Shown: positions 46,507-55,401 of the stretch, piece by piece
Layout of the letters: every line of letters begins with the position of its first letter
Numbering within the stretch: position 1 is the first letter of the stretch
Source of the DNA: Weeksella massiliensis
GTDB lineage: Bacteria > Bacteroidota > Bacteroidia > Flavobacteriales > Weeksellaceae
Length of the DNA stretch: 64,000 bases
Reading direction: 5' to 3'
NCBI GenBank assembly: GCA_000751595.1
Contig: CCMH01000045.1
Span: 1-64,000, forward strand
Program-made: the position numbers and the translations under genes
The notes under the pieces: model-generated
Seen by the model: the letters and a program-made list of their open reading frames with translations, nothing else
Database searches by the model: none
Told to the model about the DNA's origin: nothing

Positions 46507-47868
46507 ATGTTCAAAAAAATATTAATTGCCAACCGAGGAGAGATTGCTATGCGCGTTATTCGTACAGCAAAAGAAATGGGAATACAAACCGTAGCGGTGT
46601 ATTCTAAAGCAGATGAAACCTCTTTGCATGTTCGCTTTGCAGACGAAGCAGTATGTATCGGTCCTGCACCAAGTAAAGATTCTTACCTGAAAATGACCAA
46701 CATTATTGCAGCGGCAGAAATTACCGATGCAGATGCTATTCATCCTGGGTACGGATTTTTATCAGAAAATTCTACTTTCTCTAAAATTTGTGCTTCTAAT
46801 AATATAAAATTTATCGGAGCAACACCAGAACAAATCGATCGCATGGGTGATAAAGCCAATGCAAAAGCAACCATGAAAGAAGCAGGAGTTCCTGTGGTTC
46901 CAGGGTCGGACGGTTTGTTAGAAAGTTATGAGCAAGCGTTAGAAATTGCTCGTGAAATCAAATACCCTGTCATGCTAAAAGCAACTGCCGGTGGTGGTGG
47001 AAAAGGAATGCGTGCCATCTGGAAAGAAGAAGATTTACTCCATGCTTGGGAATCTGCTCGTACAGAAGCCGCAGCTGCTTTCGGGAACGATGGAATGTAC
47101 ATGGAAAAGTTAATCGAAGAGCCTCGTCATATCGAAATTCAGATAGCGGGAGATCAGTTCGGGAAAGCTTGTCATTTATCAGAACGAGATTGTTCTATCC
47201 AACGTCGTAACCAAAAATTAGTAGAAGAAACTCCATCACCAATCATGACCGATGAATTGCGCGAGCGCATGGGAGAAGCGGCAGTTAGAGCTGCTGAATA
47301 TATTGGTTATGAAGGAGTTGGTACGATAGAATTCTTAGTGGATAAACATGGAGATTTCTATTTTATGGAGATGAATACACGTATCCAAGTAGAACATCCG
47401 ATTACCGAACAAGTAACAGGTTTTGATTTGGTTCGTGAACAAATTTTGTTAGCAGCCGGACAACCGATTTCGGGTAAAAATTATTATCCTACCATGCATT
47501 CAATCGAATGTAGAATCAATGCAGAAGATCCGTATAACGATTTCCGTCCTTCCCCGGGGAAAATAACTTCAATCAATATTCCTGGAGGAAACGGAGTGCG
47601 TGTAGATACGCATGTGTACGCCGGTTATACCATTCCGCCAAACTACGACTCGATGATTGCGAAGTTGATCACAACGGCAATGACAAGAGAAGAAGCGATT
47701 CAGAAAATGAAACGTGCCTTAGAAGAATTTTACATCGAAGGAATCAAAACGACTGTTCCGTTTCACTTGCAATTGATGGACAATCCAGATTTTATTGCGG
47801 GGAATTATACTACAAAATTCATGGAAGATTTCGTTCTCGATCCGTCGTATGCTGATTACGAAGGTTAG
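46507..47868 (+). CDS. accC: Biotin carboxylase of acetyl-CoA carboxylase
   Basis: An ATP-grasp enzyme that carboxylates the biotin on AccB using bicarbonate. Its 453 residues include the N-terminal [20 protein letters not shown], the ATP-binding Gly loop [27 protein letters not shown], and [13 protein letters not shown] with the catalytic Arg and Glu. The gap to accB contains one copy of GGTAGGAT and no terminator, so the two are likely co-transcribed. A terminator follows. Confidence 0.97.
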   Translation: MFKKILIANRGEIAMRVIRTAKEMGIQTVAVYSKADETSLHVRFADEAVCIGPAPSKDSYLKMTNIIAAAEITDADAIHPGYGFLSENSTFSKICASNNIKFIGATPEQIDRMGDKANAKATMKEAGVPVVPGSDGLLESYEQALEIAREIKYPVMLKATAGGGGKGMRAIWKEEDLLHAWESARTEAAAAFGNDGMYMEKLIEEPRHIEIQIAGDQFGKACHLSERDCSIQRRNQKLVEETPSPIMTDELRERMGEAAVRAAEYIGYEGVGTIEFLVDKHGDFYFMEMNTRIQVEHPITEQVTGFDLVREQILLAAGQPISGKNYYPTMHSIECRINAEDPYNDFRPSPGKITSINIPGGNGVRVDTHVYAGYTIPPNYDSMIAKLITTAMTREEAIQKMKRALEEFYIEGIKTTVPFHLQLMDNPDFIAGNYTTKFMEDFVLDPSYADYEG

Positions 47869-47896
47869 AATAAAAGAATAATCTTATCGAAAATAG

Positions 47897-47928
47897 AAAA
47901 GCTCAGACAGAAAGTTTGAGCTTTTTTT
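47897..47928 (+). terminator. Terminator of accBC
   Basis: AAAAGCTCA pairs with TGAGCTTTT, with possible inner extension, followed by T residues. Confidence 0.8.
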
Positions 47929-47970
47929 GTTTTTAAGAAATTAGGATTTAATAATTTGTATAAAAAATTG

Positions 47971-47978
47971 TACATTTG
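47971..47978 (+). promoter_or_regulatory. Promoter -7 box of tig
   Basis: TACATTTG is an exact TAnnTTTG match 18 bases before the tig ATG. Confidence 0.65.
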
Positions 47979-47995
47979 CAACCCAAATTCAAACG

Positions 47996-49336
47996 ATGAA
48001 TATTACTAAAAATACAACAGGAAATTTATCAGCTGTGATTAGTGTAGCAATTGATAAAGCAGATTACCAAGAAAAAGTAGATGATGTACTAAAGCAGTAC
48101 AAAAAAACCGCTAACATCAAAGGGTTTAGAAAAGGACAAGTTCCAATGAGTTTTGTGAAAAAACAATACGAAAAACCAGTAATTTTTGATGTGGTAAACG
48201 AATTGTTACAAAAAGAATTGAACAATTATATCAACGAAGAAAAAATTTCTATCCTTGGAAATCCAATTCCTGTCGCACAAGAAAATATCGATTGGGATGC
48301 TGATCAATTAACTTTTGATTTTGAGATTGGTCTTGCTCCAGAAATCGAAGTCGATTTGAAATCTATCGAAGTTCCGGCTTATGAAATTTATGTAAGCGAC
48401 GAGGAAGTTGATAAATATGTGAAAAACTTTGCACAACGTTACGGTAAAATGGAAAACGTAGATACGGTAGAAGAAAATACGGTATTAAAAGTGGAAGTGA
48501 AAGAAAAAGAGAACGAAGACGCTGTGAAAAATGCTTATATCCGTTTGGATGAAGTAAAAGATCAGAAAGTTTTTGTCGGAAAAAAAGTAAACGATACGTT
48601 TGACATCAATACCAAAGATATTTTTGAAGAAGAAGAAAACGCAGAAAATGTTTTCAACTTACCAAAAGAAGCTTTTGTTGATGGAGGTGTAGAGTTGGTT
48701 TTGACAATCAAAGAAATCAATAAAATTACCGATGCAGCAATCGACCAAGAATTGTTCGATAAAGTGTACGGAGAAGGAAGCGTTGATTCTGAAGAAGCTT
48801 TCCGTGAGAAAATCAAATCAGAATCAGAAAAAATGTACGCCAAAGAAACCGATCGTCAATTGATGAACGAAGTGGTAGAGAAACTTATCAACGACACTAA
48901 GGTAGAATTACCAGAAGAGTTCTTGACAAAATGGTTACAATTCTCGAACGAGAACATCACCTCGGAAGAGCAAGCCAAAGAAGAGTTAGAAAAAATCTCT
49001 AAAAGCTTGAAATATCAATTGATCGAAAGCCGTTTGGCAGAAGCCAAAGGAATCGAAGTTACTGCCGAAGAAGTAAAAGCAGAAGCAGAAAAAGCGATTC
49101 GCGAGCAACTTGCAATGTACGGACAAAACGCTATCCCAGAAGAAACCTTACAGTCGATCATCGGAAGCGCGTTGACCAACCAAGAAGAGTACAACCGTTT
49201 ATCGTACCAAGTTTTTACTGACAAAATGTTAGCTGTTTACAAAGAAGGTGTAAAAATGTCGCCAAAGAAAGTAACCTTAGACGAATTTATTGCCATTGTA
49301 ACCGAAGAAAATAAAGATTCGGAAGTAAAAGCATAA
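47996..49336 (+). CDS. tig: Trigger factor
   Basis: A ribosome-bound chaperone with peptidyl-prolyl isomerase activity that meets nascent chains at the exit tunnel. Its 446 residues include the ribosome-binding signature, here IKGFRKGQVPMSFVKKQY (consensus GFRxGKxP), a middle PPIase-like domain that is weakly conserved, and a helical C-terminal arm. The weak PPIase part is usual in Bacteroidota. It lies just upstream of clpP and clpX, the standard order tig-clpP-clpX. Confidence 0.95.
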   Translation: MNITKNTTGNLSAVISVAIDKADYQEKVDDVLKQYKKTANIKGFRKGQVPMSFVKKQYEKPVIFDVVNELLQKELNNYINEEKISILGNPIPVAQENIDWDADQLTFDFEIGLAPEIEVDLKSIEVPAYEIYVSDEEVDKYVKNFAQRYGKMENVDTVEENTVLKVEVKEKENEDAVKNAYIRLDEVKDQKVFVGKKVNDTFDINTKDIFEEEENAENVFNLPKEAFVDGGVELVLTIKEINKITDAAIDQELFDKVYGEGSVDSEEAFREKIKSESEKMYAKETDRQLMNEVVEKLINDTKVELPEEFLTKWLQFSNENITSEEQAKEELEKISKSLKYQLIESRLAEAKGIEVTAEEVKAEAEKAIREQLAMYGQNAIPEETLQSIIGSALTNQEEYNRLSYQVFTDKMLAVYKEGVKMSPKKVTLDEFIAIVTEENKDSEVKA

Positions 49337-49387
49337 TTTGGATAAGTTTTTGCTATCTTACTACACAGTAAAATTTTATAGATAAAA

Positions 49388-50056
49388 ATGAAAAACGCTG
49401 GTAAAGAATTCAGAGATTATGCCATAAAGCACAGCGGGATTAGTAGCTTGACAATGGACAGCTATATCCAAGCCGTGACACCTTATATCATCGAAGAAAG
49501 AAAATTAAACGTTGCACAAATGGATGTTTTCTCTCGTTTGATGATGGATAGAATTATCTTTTTGGGAACTGCAATCGATGATCAGATTGCAAATATTATC
49601 CAAGCTCAGTTATTGTTCTTAGAAAGTACAGACGCAACCAAAGACATCCAAATCTATGTAAACTCACCAGGAGGTGGCGTATATGCAGGTTTAGGGATTT
49701 ACGATACGATGCAGTTAGTGAAACCCGATGTTGCCACAATTTGTACGGGAATGGCGGCTTCTATGGGAGCTGTTCTATTGACTGCCGGAGCAAAAGGTAA
49801 ACGTTCTGCACTGAAACACTCTCGAGTGATGATTCATCAACCTTTGGGTGGTGCACAAGGACAAGCAACCGACATGGAGATTACCTTGAAAGAAATCTTG
49901 AAACTGAAAAAAGAATTGTACGATATTATTTCTCATCATTCAGGTCAGACCTTCGAACAGATAGAAAAGGACGGAGAAAGAGACTATTGGATGACGTCGG
50001 AAGAAGCAAAAAACTACGGCATGATTGACGAAGTTTTGGCACCAAACCGAAAATAA
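49388..50056 (+). CDS. clpP: ATP-dependent Clp protease proteolytic subunit
   Basis: A barrel-forming serine peptidase that degrades proteins fed by ClpX. Its 222 residues contain the nucleophile Ser125 in [11 protein letters not shown], His150 in [10 protein letters not shown], and [12 protein letters not shown] near 90-101 forming the oxyanion region. The N-terminal 20 residues may be a short propeptide. tig lies 51 bases upstream and clpX is the next gene, but a terminator and a separate promoter lie before clpX. Confidence 0.97.
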   Translation: MKNAGKEFRDYAIKHSGISSLTMDSYIQAVTPYIIEERKLNVAQMDVFSRLMMDRIIFLGTAIDDQIANIIQAQLLFLESTDATKDIQIYVNSPGGGVYAGLGIYDTMQLVKPDVATICTGMAASMGAVLLTAGAKGKRSALKHSRVMIHQPLGGAQGQATDMEITLKEILKLKKELYDIISHHSGQTFEQIEKDGERDYWMTSEEAKNYGMIDEVLAPNRK

Positions 50057-50087
50057 TATCTCGCTTTTTAAAGCATCATAATTAATA

Positions 50088-50122
50088 AAAAATCCTTCCT
50101 ACTTGCAGAAGGATTTTTTTTT
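50088..50122 (+). terminator. Terminator after clpP
   Basis: AAAAATCCTTC pairs with GAAGGATTTTT around a 9-nt loop and runs into T residues, separating clpP from clpX. Confidence 0.85.
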
Positions 50123-50155
50123 AAGTCGATGTTAGTTAAATACATAAAAGATAAT

Positions 50156-50163
50156 TAACTTTG
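50156..50163 (+). promoter_or_regulatory. Promoter -7 box of clpX
   Basis: TAACTTTG exactly matches TAnnTTTG, 25 bases before the clpX start. clpX is therefore probably transcribed independently of clpP. Confidence 0.65.
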
Positions 50164-50187
50164 CAAGTTCAAAAAAAATAAAATCTT

Positions 50188-51351
50188 TTGGAAGAAAATA
50201 AATGTTCATTTTGTGGCAAAAGCAGAGAACAAGTTCAGCTTTTGGTTTCGGGAATTGATGGAAATATTTGCGAAAACTGTATCGAACAAGCCTACGGAAT
50301 TGTGAAAGAAGAAGCTTCTTTTCATAAAAAACAAGGTTTGGTACAACCGCTTCAGTTGAAATCACCACGCGAAATCAAAACATTTTTAGATGAGTATGTC
50401 ATCGGACAAGATCAAGCCAAAAAAATCTTGTCGGTTGCCGTTTACAATCATTACAAAAGAGTGCTCAACGAGTCGGCTGTTGGCGATGTAGAAATCGATA
50501 AGTCGAATGTGATTTTGGTAGGAGAAACCGGAAGTGGAAAAACCCTTTTGGCCAAAACCATTGCCAAATTACTCAACGTTCCTTTTGCTATTGTCGATGC
50601 TACGGTGCTTACCGAGGCAGGATATGTTGGGGAAGATGTAGAAAGTATTTTGTCTCGTCTTCTGCAAGCGGCAGATTACAATGTAGAGTTGGCCGAGAAA
50701 GGAATTGTGTTTATTGATGAGATTGATAAAATTGCACGTAAAAGTGATAATCCTTCTATCACCCGAGATGTGTCTGGGGAAGGAGTGCAACAAGCGATGC
50801 TGAAAATTTTAGAAGGGGCTGTGGTAAATGTTCCGCCAAAAGGAGGAAGAAAACATCCCGATCAGAAGTTTGTAGAAGTCAACACCAAAGATATTCTGTT
50901 TATTGCCGGAGGAGCTTTCTCGGGAATCGATCGACATATTGCCAATCGTCTGAATAAACACGTGATAGGTTTCAAGAAAGATGAAACGAAAAAAGAAACC
51001 GAACATCTTTTAGAAGAAGTCAATGCAACGGATCTGAAGAATTTTGGTATTATCCCAGAATTGATTGGTCGTTTACCGATCATTACGTTCCTCAAACCAT
51101 TAGACCAAGAAGCAATGAAACGTATTTTGACCGAGCCCAAAAATGCGTTGATCAAACAATACGAAAAACTTTTTGAGTTGGACGGAAAAGAATTGGTTGT
51201 AACCGAAAATACATTAAACTATATCGTGAATCGTGCAGATGAATTAGGTTTAGGTGCGCGAGGTTTACGTTCAGTGACCGAAGAAATTTTTACAGATATT
51301 ATGTATGATATCACCAATCAACCTGATAAAGTATTGATTGACATTAAATAA
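50188..51351 (+). CDS. clpX: ATP-dependent Clp protease ATP-binding subunit ClpX
   Basis: An AAA+ unfoldase that recognises tagged proteins and threads them into ClpP. Its 387 residues include an N-terminal zinc-binding domain (CSFCGK and CENCIEQ, four Cys), Walker [14 protein letters not shown], Walker [13 protein letters not shown], and sensor-2 region GLGARGLRS. The start must be TTG: an in-frame TAA lies two codons upstream and any later start would cut off the zinc domain. Confidence 0.97.
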   Translation: MEENKCSFCGKSREQVQLLVSGIDGNICENCIEQAYGIVKEEASFHKKQGLVQPLQLKSPREIKTFLDEYVIGQDQAKKILSVAVYNHYKRVLNESAVGDVEIDKSNVILVGETGSGKTLLAKTIAKLLNVPFAIVDATVLTEAGYVGEDVESILSRLLQAADYNVELAEKGIVFIDEIDKIARKSDNPSITRDVSGEGVQQAMLKILEGAVVNVPPKGGRKHPDQKFVEVNTKDILFIAGGAFSGIDRHIANRLNKHVIGFKKDETKKETEHLLEEVNATDLKNFGIIPELIGRLPIITFLKPLDQEAMKRILTEPKNALIKQYEKLFELDGKELVVTENTLNYIVNRADELGLGARGLRSVTEEIFTDIMYDITNQPDKVLIDIK

Positions 51352-51387
51352 ACAAATCAAAATTGGTAAATTAATATAAATATTATA

Positions 51388-51395
51388 TATCTTTG
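51388..51395 (+). promoter_or_regulatory. Promoter -7 box of the T9SS cargo gene
   Basis: TATCTTTG exactly matches TAnnTTTG, 50 bases before the ATG, leaving a leader of roughly 45 bases. Confidence 0.65.
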
Positions 51396-51445
51396 CAATC
51401 GAGACAGATTTAGATCTCGTTTCGCAACTAACTAATCTACGAAAT

Positions 51446-53665
51446 ATGAAAAAGAATTTACTTAGTATTTTTGCATTATCATTATGTTTTTATGTTAACG
51501 CACAAGTAGCAACAGCCAATAATACAATTATTGGAGATGTGGGTCAAGAAAAAGGTGTTAAAGTTTCTGTACAGAAGAATACTTTAATGTATTTTGGAGA
51601 TGGCCTAAAAGTTATTGGAGATGATAGTAAGGCTGTGGTCGACAATAAAGGTAATATCCACATCAATTTATCTAGTGTGAAACAAGGTGAAAATACTACT
51701 TCTTCACCGAAACAATATGCCTTCTATAACTATAATAAGAAAAATGTAGTAGACCAAAATGCTGGTCTTTCAGACTTTTCTACTGGAGCTAATTTTGTCA
51801 ATAGATATGAAAGTAAAGATAGTTATGGACAACTAATGTTTACACAGAATAATATTTCTACGTCTAATTCTGATAACCCTAACGTTAACAATAATTTGAT
51901 AAATGGACGTGTAACAATGGAACAACCTTTTGTTTCTCCATCAAATTTTGACTGGTTACCCATTTCTATTCCTTTTAATCAAGGATCGAAAATTAATAAC
52001 GAGACATATAAAAATATCATAGTTAATAGTTTCTCTAAATATGGATTTTCAGCTTCAGACTATCTAATGTATTCCGATGCTATGGGAAATAGTAGGTATT
52101 CTTCAACTGTAATGAGATGGAATCCTAAGAAGTATTATTATGAAACTTTAAAGACTAGTGGAGGGGTAGATAATGACAATGTCTTGTCACCAACAGAAAC
52201 AATTATATTAAGTTTAAGAAAAGGAAAATTAAATAATATTTTCTCTTCAAATACGAACACTAATAATAAAATTGGCTATAAAGGAAATCCTTTTTCAATG
52301 CAAGGACATTTTGTGATAGATGCTGTAGCAGAAAACTCTATTTATACAAATGTTGATACTTGGAATTCATGGTCAAAAAGAATTAATCCTGTAAACGAAA
52401 AGTATAATTCATATATTGGTGAAAGTATGACTCTTCTTGAAAATGGAGAAAGCAAAAATTATGGGAAAAATTTGATTAATTTTGGAAATCCATTTACTCA
52501 TAATCTTGATTTTGCAGCTTTATTTGTAGAAATTAGTACTAATGTATTTGGTGTAAGTCAAGATTTATTAAATAAGACTATTGCTGTTCAAAAAATGGGC
52601 GATCAAGTAAAATGGTCATTTGGAGAAGGTAACTTATCACCAAAAACAACAGTGTATGCAACACCTACTTCTATACAAAATAAACAATGGGCAGGGGACA
52701 AAGAAGCTTTACTTCTTAGACCTTTCGAGGTTTTAACAATAAAATTAAATTCTGCAATTCAACAACCTAATGAATTGAAAATGAATTTTCTAGATGGACA
52801 AGGAAATTGGCAGACAGGTTATAAAACATTTAAACATTCAACTTCTGCTAATGTAACTCAAAGTCGATTAGAATCAGAAAACCAAGAAAAGGCATCAATA
52901 GATGGAAGTGGTTTTTACCAATTAGGATTGCAACTAACAGCAGATGATAATTCAGTTCAGAATCATGCGTATCTTTTAGCTATTGATCAAGATGTTACTG
53001 GTAAAAATGCTTCTTTTGAATTAGATTATGCAAGTTTTGGAACTAATTCTGGCATATGGTTATTTCAAGAAACCGAAGATGGTGAGTACGAAAGTGGTTC
53101 ATATAAATTTATTAATGCATTCAATGTAAATGATTATGTAGGAAAACCATTACACGTTATGTTTTATAAAAGTCCAGAAAATCTGACTAATAATTTTACA
53201 TTCAGTGTCAATTTAGCAGAACAGACAACCTTTAACGATAATTTAGATGAGTTTTCTAACGGAAATAAATTTTTCTTTGTTGATAAAAAGGAAGAGAAAG
53301 CATATGAAATAAATGGAGGGTTTAAATATTCTTTTACTGCTGAAAATTCTGAAGAAGATCGTTTTGTAATTTATTGGAATGAATTACCTGATGGAGTTTT
53401 AGGAAATAATGATATTGAAGTAGATCGAAATAAAACGCACGTTTATTCTACATCTGCACGCGAGAATTATATACGTTTTGCAAAAAATAATTTAAAAGCT
53501 GATATTCAAATTTTTGATTTACATGGACGTTTAGTTTCTGAAAAACAAAATGTAAATACAGCTCAAGATTTTAGAATCTCTAATAATTTATTAAGTACAG
53601 TTTATTTTATTAAAATAAATTATAATGATGGTTCTAAGGAGTTATTAAAGTCACTTATAAAATAA
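51446..53665 (+). CDS. Large secreted protein with T9SS C-terminal sorting domain
   Basis: A 739-residue surface or secreted protein. A signal peptide (core LLSIFALSLCFYVNAQ) and a C-terminal domain of about 70 residues are visible. That domain, with ADIQIFDLHGRLVSEKQNVN and LLSTVYFIKINYNDGSKELLK, follows the type IX secretion sorting pattern (xIYDxxGRxV, then xYxVKI, then a basic end). Type A and type C signals are hard to separate here. The long middle is rich in Asn, Ser and Lys, and I recognise no enzyme domain. By eye the DNA is more AT-rich than its housekeeping neighbours, suggesting a fast-evolving or acquired gene. A PID-CTERM-like small gene follows after 22 bases. Confidence 0.85.
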   Translation: MKKNLLSIFALSLCFYVNAQVATANNTIIGDVGQEKGVKVSVQKNTLMYFGDGLKVIGDDSKAVVDNKGNIHINLSSVKQGENTTSSPKQYAFYNYNKKNVVDQNAGLSDFSTGANFVNRYESKDSYGQLMFTQNNISTSNSDNPNVNNNLINGRVTMEQPFVSPSNFDWLPISIPFNQGSKINNETYKNIIVNSFSKYGFSASDYLMYSDAMGNSRYSSTVMRWNPKKYYYETLKTSGGVDNDNVLSPTETIILSLRKGKLNNIFSSNTNTNNKIGYKGNPFSMQGHFVIDAVAENSIYTNVDTWNSWSKRINPVNEKYNSYIGESMTLLENGESKNYGKNLINFGNPFTHNLDFAALFVEISTNVFGVSQDLLNKTIAVQKMGDQVKWSFGEGNLSPKTTVYATPTSIQNKQWAGDKEALLLRPFEVLTIKLNSAIQQPNELKMNFLDGQGNWQTGYKTFKHSTSANVTQSRLESENQEKASIDGSGFYQLGLQLTADDNSVQNHAYLLAIDQDVTGKNASFELDYASFGTNSGIWLFQETEDGEYESGSYKFINAFNVNDYVGKPLHVMFYKSPENLTNNFTFSVNLAEQTTFNDNLDEFSNGNKFFFVDKKEEKAYEINGGFKYSFTAENSEEDRFVIYWNELPDGVLGNNDIEVDRNKTHVYSTSARENYIRFAKNNLKADIQIFDLHGRLVSEKQNVNTAQDFRISNNLLSTVYFIKINYNDGSKELLKSLIK

Positions 53666-53687
53666 ACCAACTAATAAACCTATAATA

Positions 53688-53978
53688 ATGAGTAAAATAT
53701 TCATAAAGTTCTTACTAGTACTAACATTTTTTATAAATGCAAATTTACTACTAGCCAACGAAGGTCGAGGACCATATCAATTACAAAGTTCGACACAAGA
53801 AGTTTATTCTGGAGATATTATACCACCAAGTACACCTCCACAAGGGTCAGGTAATATTGGAACTCCAGGTGCACAAGCAACACCGATTGATGATCATGTA
53901 GCAATCTTAGTTTTATCTGCATTAATGATAGGAACTGCGTTCTTTTTCTATAAAAAGCGAGAAAAACAAACGATATAA
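53688..53978 (+). CDS. Small PID-CTERM-like sorting-signal protein
   Basis: A 96-residue protein in three parts: a signal peptide (FLLVLTFFINANLLLANE), a short Pro/Gly/Ser-rich mature stretch (IPPSTPPQGSGNIGTPGAQ), and a C-terminal module of PID, one membrane helix (about residues 70-88) and a basic tail KKREKQ. This tripartite end matches the PID-CTERM type of putative protein-sorting signal known from Flavobacteriia. Very little protein remains after removal of both ends. It lies 22 bases after the T9SS cargo gene and shares its transcript up to a strong terminator. Confidence 0.8.
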   Translation: MSKIFIKFLLVLTFFINANLLLANEGRGPYQLQSSTQEVYSGDIIPPSTPPQGSGNIGTPGAQATPIDDHVAILVLSALMIGTAFFFYKKREKQTI

Positions 53979-54000
53979 TCTGATAAATTAGTTATATTTA

Positions 54001-54032
54001 AAACCTCAATTCTAGAATTGAGGTTTTTTTTT
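54001..54032 (+). terminator. Terminator of the T9SS/PID-CTERM pair
   Basis: A perfect palindrome, AAACCTCAATTC-TA-GAATTGAGGTTT, ends in a long T-tract, 22 bases after the small gene. Confidence 0.9.
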
Positions 54033-54048
54033 ATTAAATTAATTCACT

Positions 54049-55350
54049 ATGAAAAATTTATTTTATGGATTAAGCTTCTTACTCTCGAGCTGTGTTTTTG
54101 CACAATTCAAAGTAGAAGGTACGATTGCAGGATACGCTAATCAACCTGTAACTTTGAAAGTCTACGAAGGTTCGGCTGCAAAAGTTTTATCCAAAGTAAA
54201 AACAGATAATTCTGGAAAGTTTACCGCAAATGTTCCTCGAAAATACGACGGAATGCTTATGTTTAGTTTGGTCAATGGGCAAGATATTCAACTATTAACC
54301 AATAATCAGGCAATAGAATTTACGGCCGAAAATCAAAATCCGATTCAGTTTTCGGTAAAAGTACAGAAAGGAGAAATTGCTAAAAACTTTTTAAAACTAA
54401 ATTCATTAAACGGTTTGGTTGATCTTAAAGACAACGTTTTTAGTCATATCAGCAATTATTACCAACCAGCAGATGAATTTTATCAAGCGATCGAAAAAGA
54501 GAAAGCAAGAATAGAAGGTTTGCTCAAACAAAATAATGCAGCCGACCCAATGTTGTCGTATTATAAAGAAGTTGCTTCTTTGCTCGATAAAGTGAGTTCT
54601 AATGAAGGAGCGTCGCAAGAGAATGTCGATAAAATAGTTCAACATTTGGCAAATGATGATGATAAGTTAGAACAAATGGGCTTTTTGATGCCTTTGGTTT
54701 TTAATTATATCAAAACCGAATTTACTTTGCAACAAGCAACGAATCCTAATGCAGAAGAAATCGTCAAGAAAAGTATCGATAACTTGTTTGCAAAAACAAA
54801 TCTCAACTCTGTACGAGGACAAAATGTAATGGCTGCTTTGTTGAATTTCATTTCAGAACAACAATTCCCAACTGTATATCCTGAGTTGCTGACCAAAGCT
54901 AAAAGTATCCGTACGGTGGTTTCATCCGACCTAAAAAATAAATTAACCTCTATCGATGGGTTGACGATTGGTGCAGAAGTTCCGAATATCGTTTTTGATG
55001 AAGCGGTAAAAGGTAAAAAATCGTTGTACGATATCAAAGCTAAAAAGAAATTGATTGTTTTTTGGGCGTCTTGGTGTCCTGCTTGTCAGGCCGAAATGCC
55101 GCATATACAAGAGTATTATTCAGCGTTCAAGAAAGATGGCGGCGAGATAGTAGCTATTTCTTTGGATAGCGATCAAAAGGCGTATCAAGATGCGATCAAA
55201 GATTTTGGTTGGTATAATTACTCAGAACTCCTAAAATGGGATAGTGAGATTGCTAAACAATATGGAGTAAATGCGACACCGACTCTTTTCTTACTCGATA
55301 AAGATAACAAGTTAGTGAAAAAAGGACATAGTCTGCAAGAAATACAATAA
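54049..55350 (+). CDS. TlpA-like thioredoxin-fold protein with DUF4369-type N-terminus
   Basis: A 433-residue exported protein: signal peptide (LFYGLSFLLSSCVFAQ), a DUF4369-like beta domain (about 22-110, FKVEGTIAGYANQPVTLKVY), a helical middle, and a C-terminal thioredoxin domain with active site WCPAC near residue 341 inside VFWASWCPACQAEMP and the cis-Pro loop NATPTLFLLD. It is probably a periplasmic disulfide reductase. The protein ends soon after the fold (GHSLQEIQ), slightly shorter than many relatives. It has no obvious partner nearby. Confidence 0.9.
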   Translation: MKNLFYGLSFLLSSCVFAQFKVEGTIAGYANQPVTLKVYEGSAAKVLSKVKTDNSGKFTANVPRKYDGMLMFSLVNGQDIQLLTNNQAIEFTAENQNPIQFSVKVQKGEIAKNFLKLNSLNGLVDLKDNVFSHISNYYQPADEFYQAIEKEKARIEGLLKQNNAADPMLSYYKEVASLLDKVSSNEGASQENVDKIVQHLANDDDKLEQMGFLMPLVFNYIKTEFTLQQATNPNAEEIVKKSIDNLFAKTNLNSVRGQNVMAALLNFISEQQFPTVYPELLTKAKSIRTVVSSDLKNKLTSIDGLTIGAEVPNIVFDEAVKGKKSLYDIKAKKKLIVFWASWCPACQAEMPHIQEYYSAFKKDGGEIVAISLDSDQKAYQDAIKDFGWYNYSELLKWDSEIAKQYGVNATPTLFLLDKDNKLVKKGHSLQEIQ

Positions 55351-55371
55351 ACATCTCATTATAAGAGAACT

Positions 55372-55400
55372 AAAAAAGACTGCATTTGGCAGTCTTTTTT
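55372..55400. terminator. Bidirectional terminator between tlpA-like gene and rodA
   Basis: AAAAAAGACTGC pairs with GCAGTCTTTTTT around a 5-nt loop, with A- and T-tracts on both sides, between convergent genes. Confidence 0.9.
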
Positions 55401-55401
55401 A

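Noticed and set aside
51446-53978. Genomic island or mobile element around the AT-rich T9SS pair
   Set aside because: I see no integrase, transposase, flanking repeats or tRNA junction. The base-use difference alone fits a fast-evolving surface gene.
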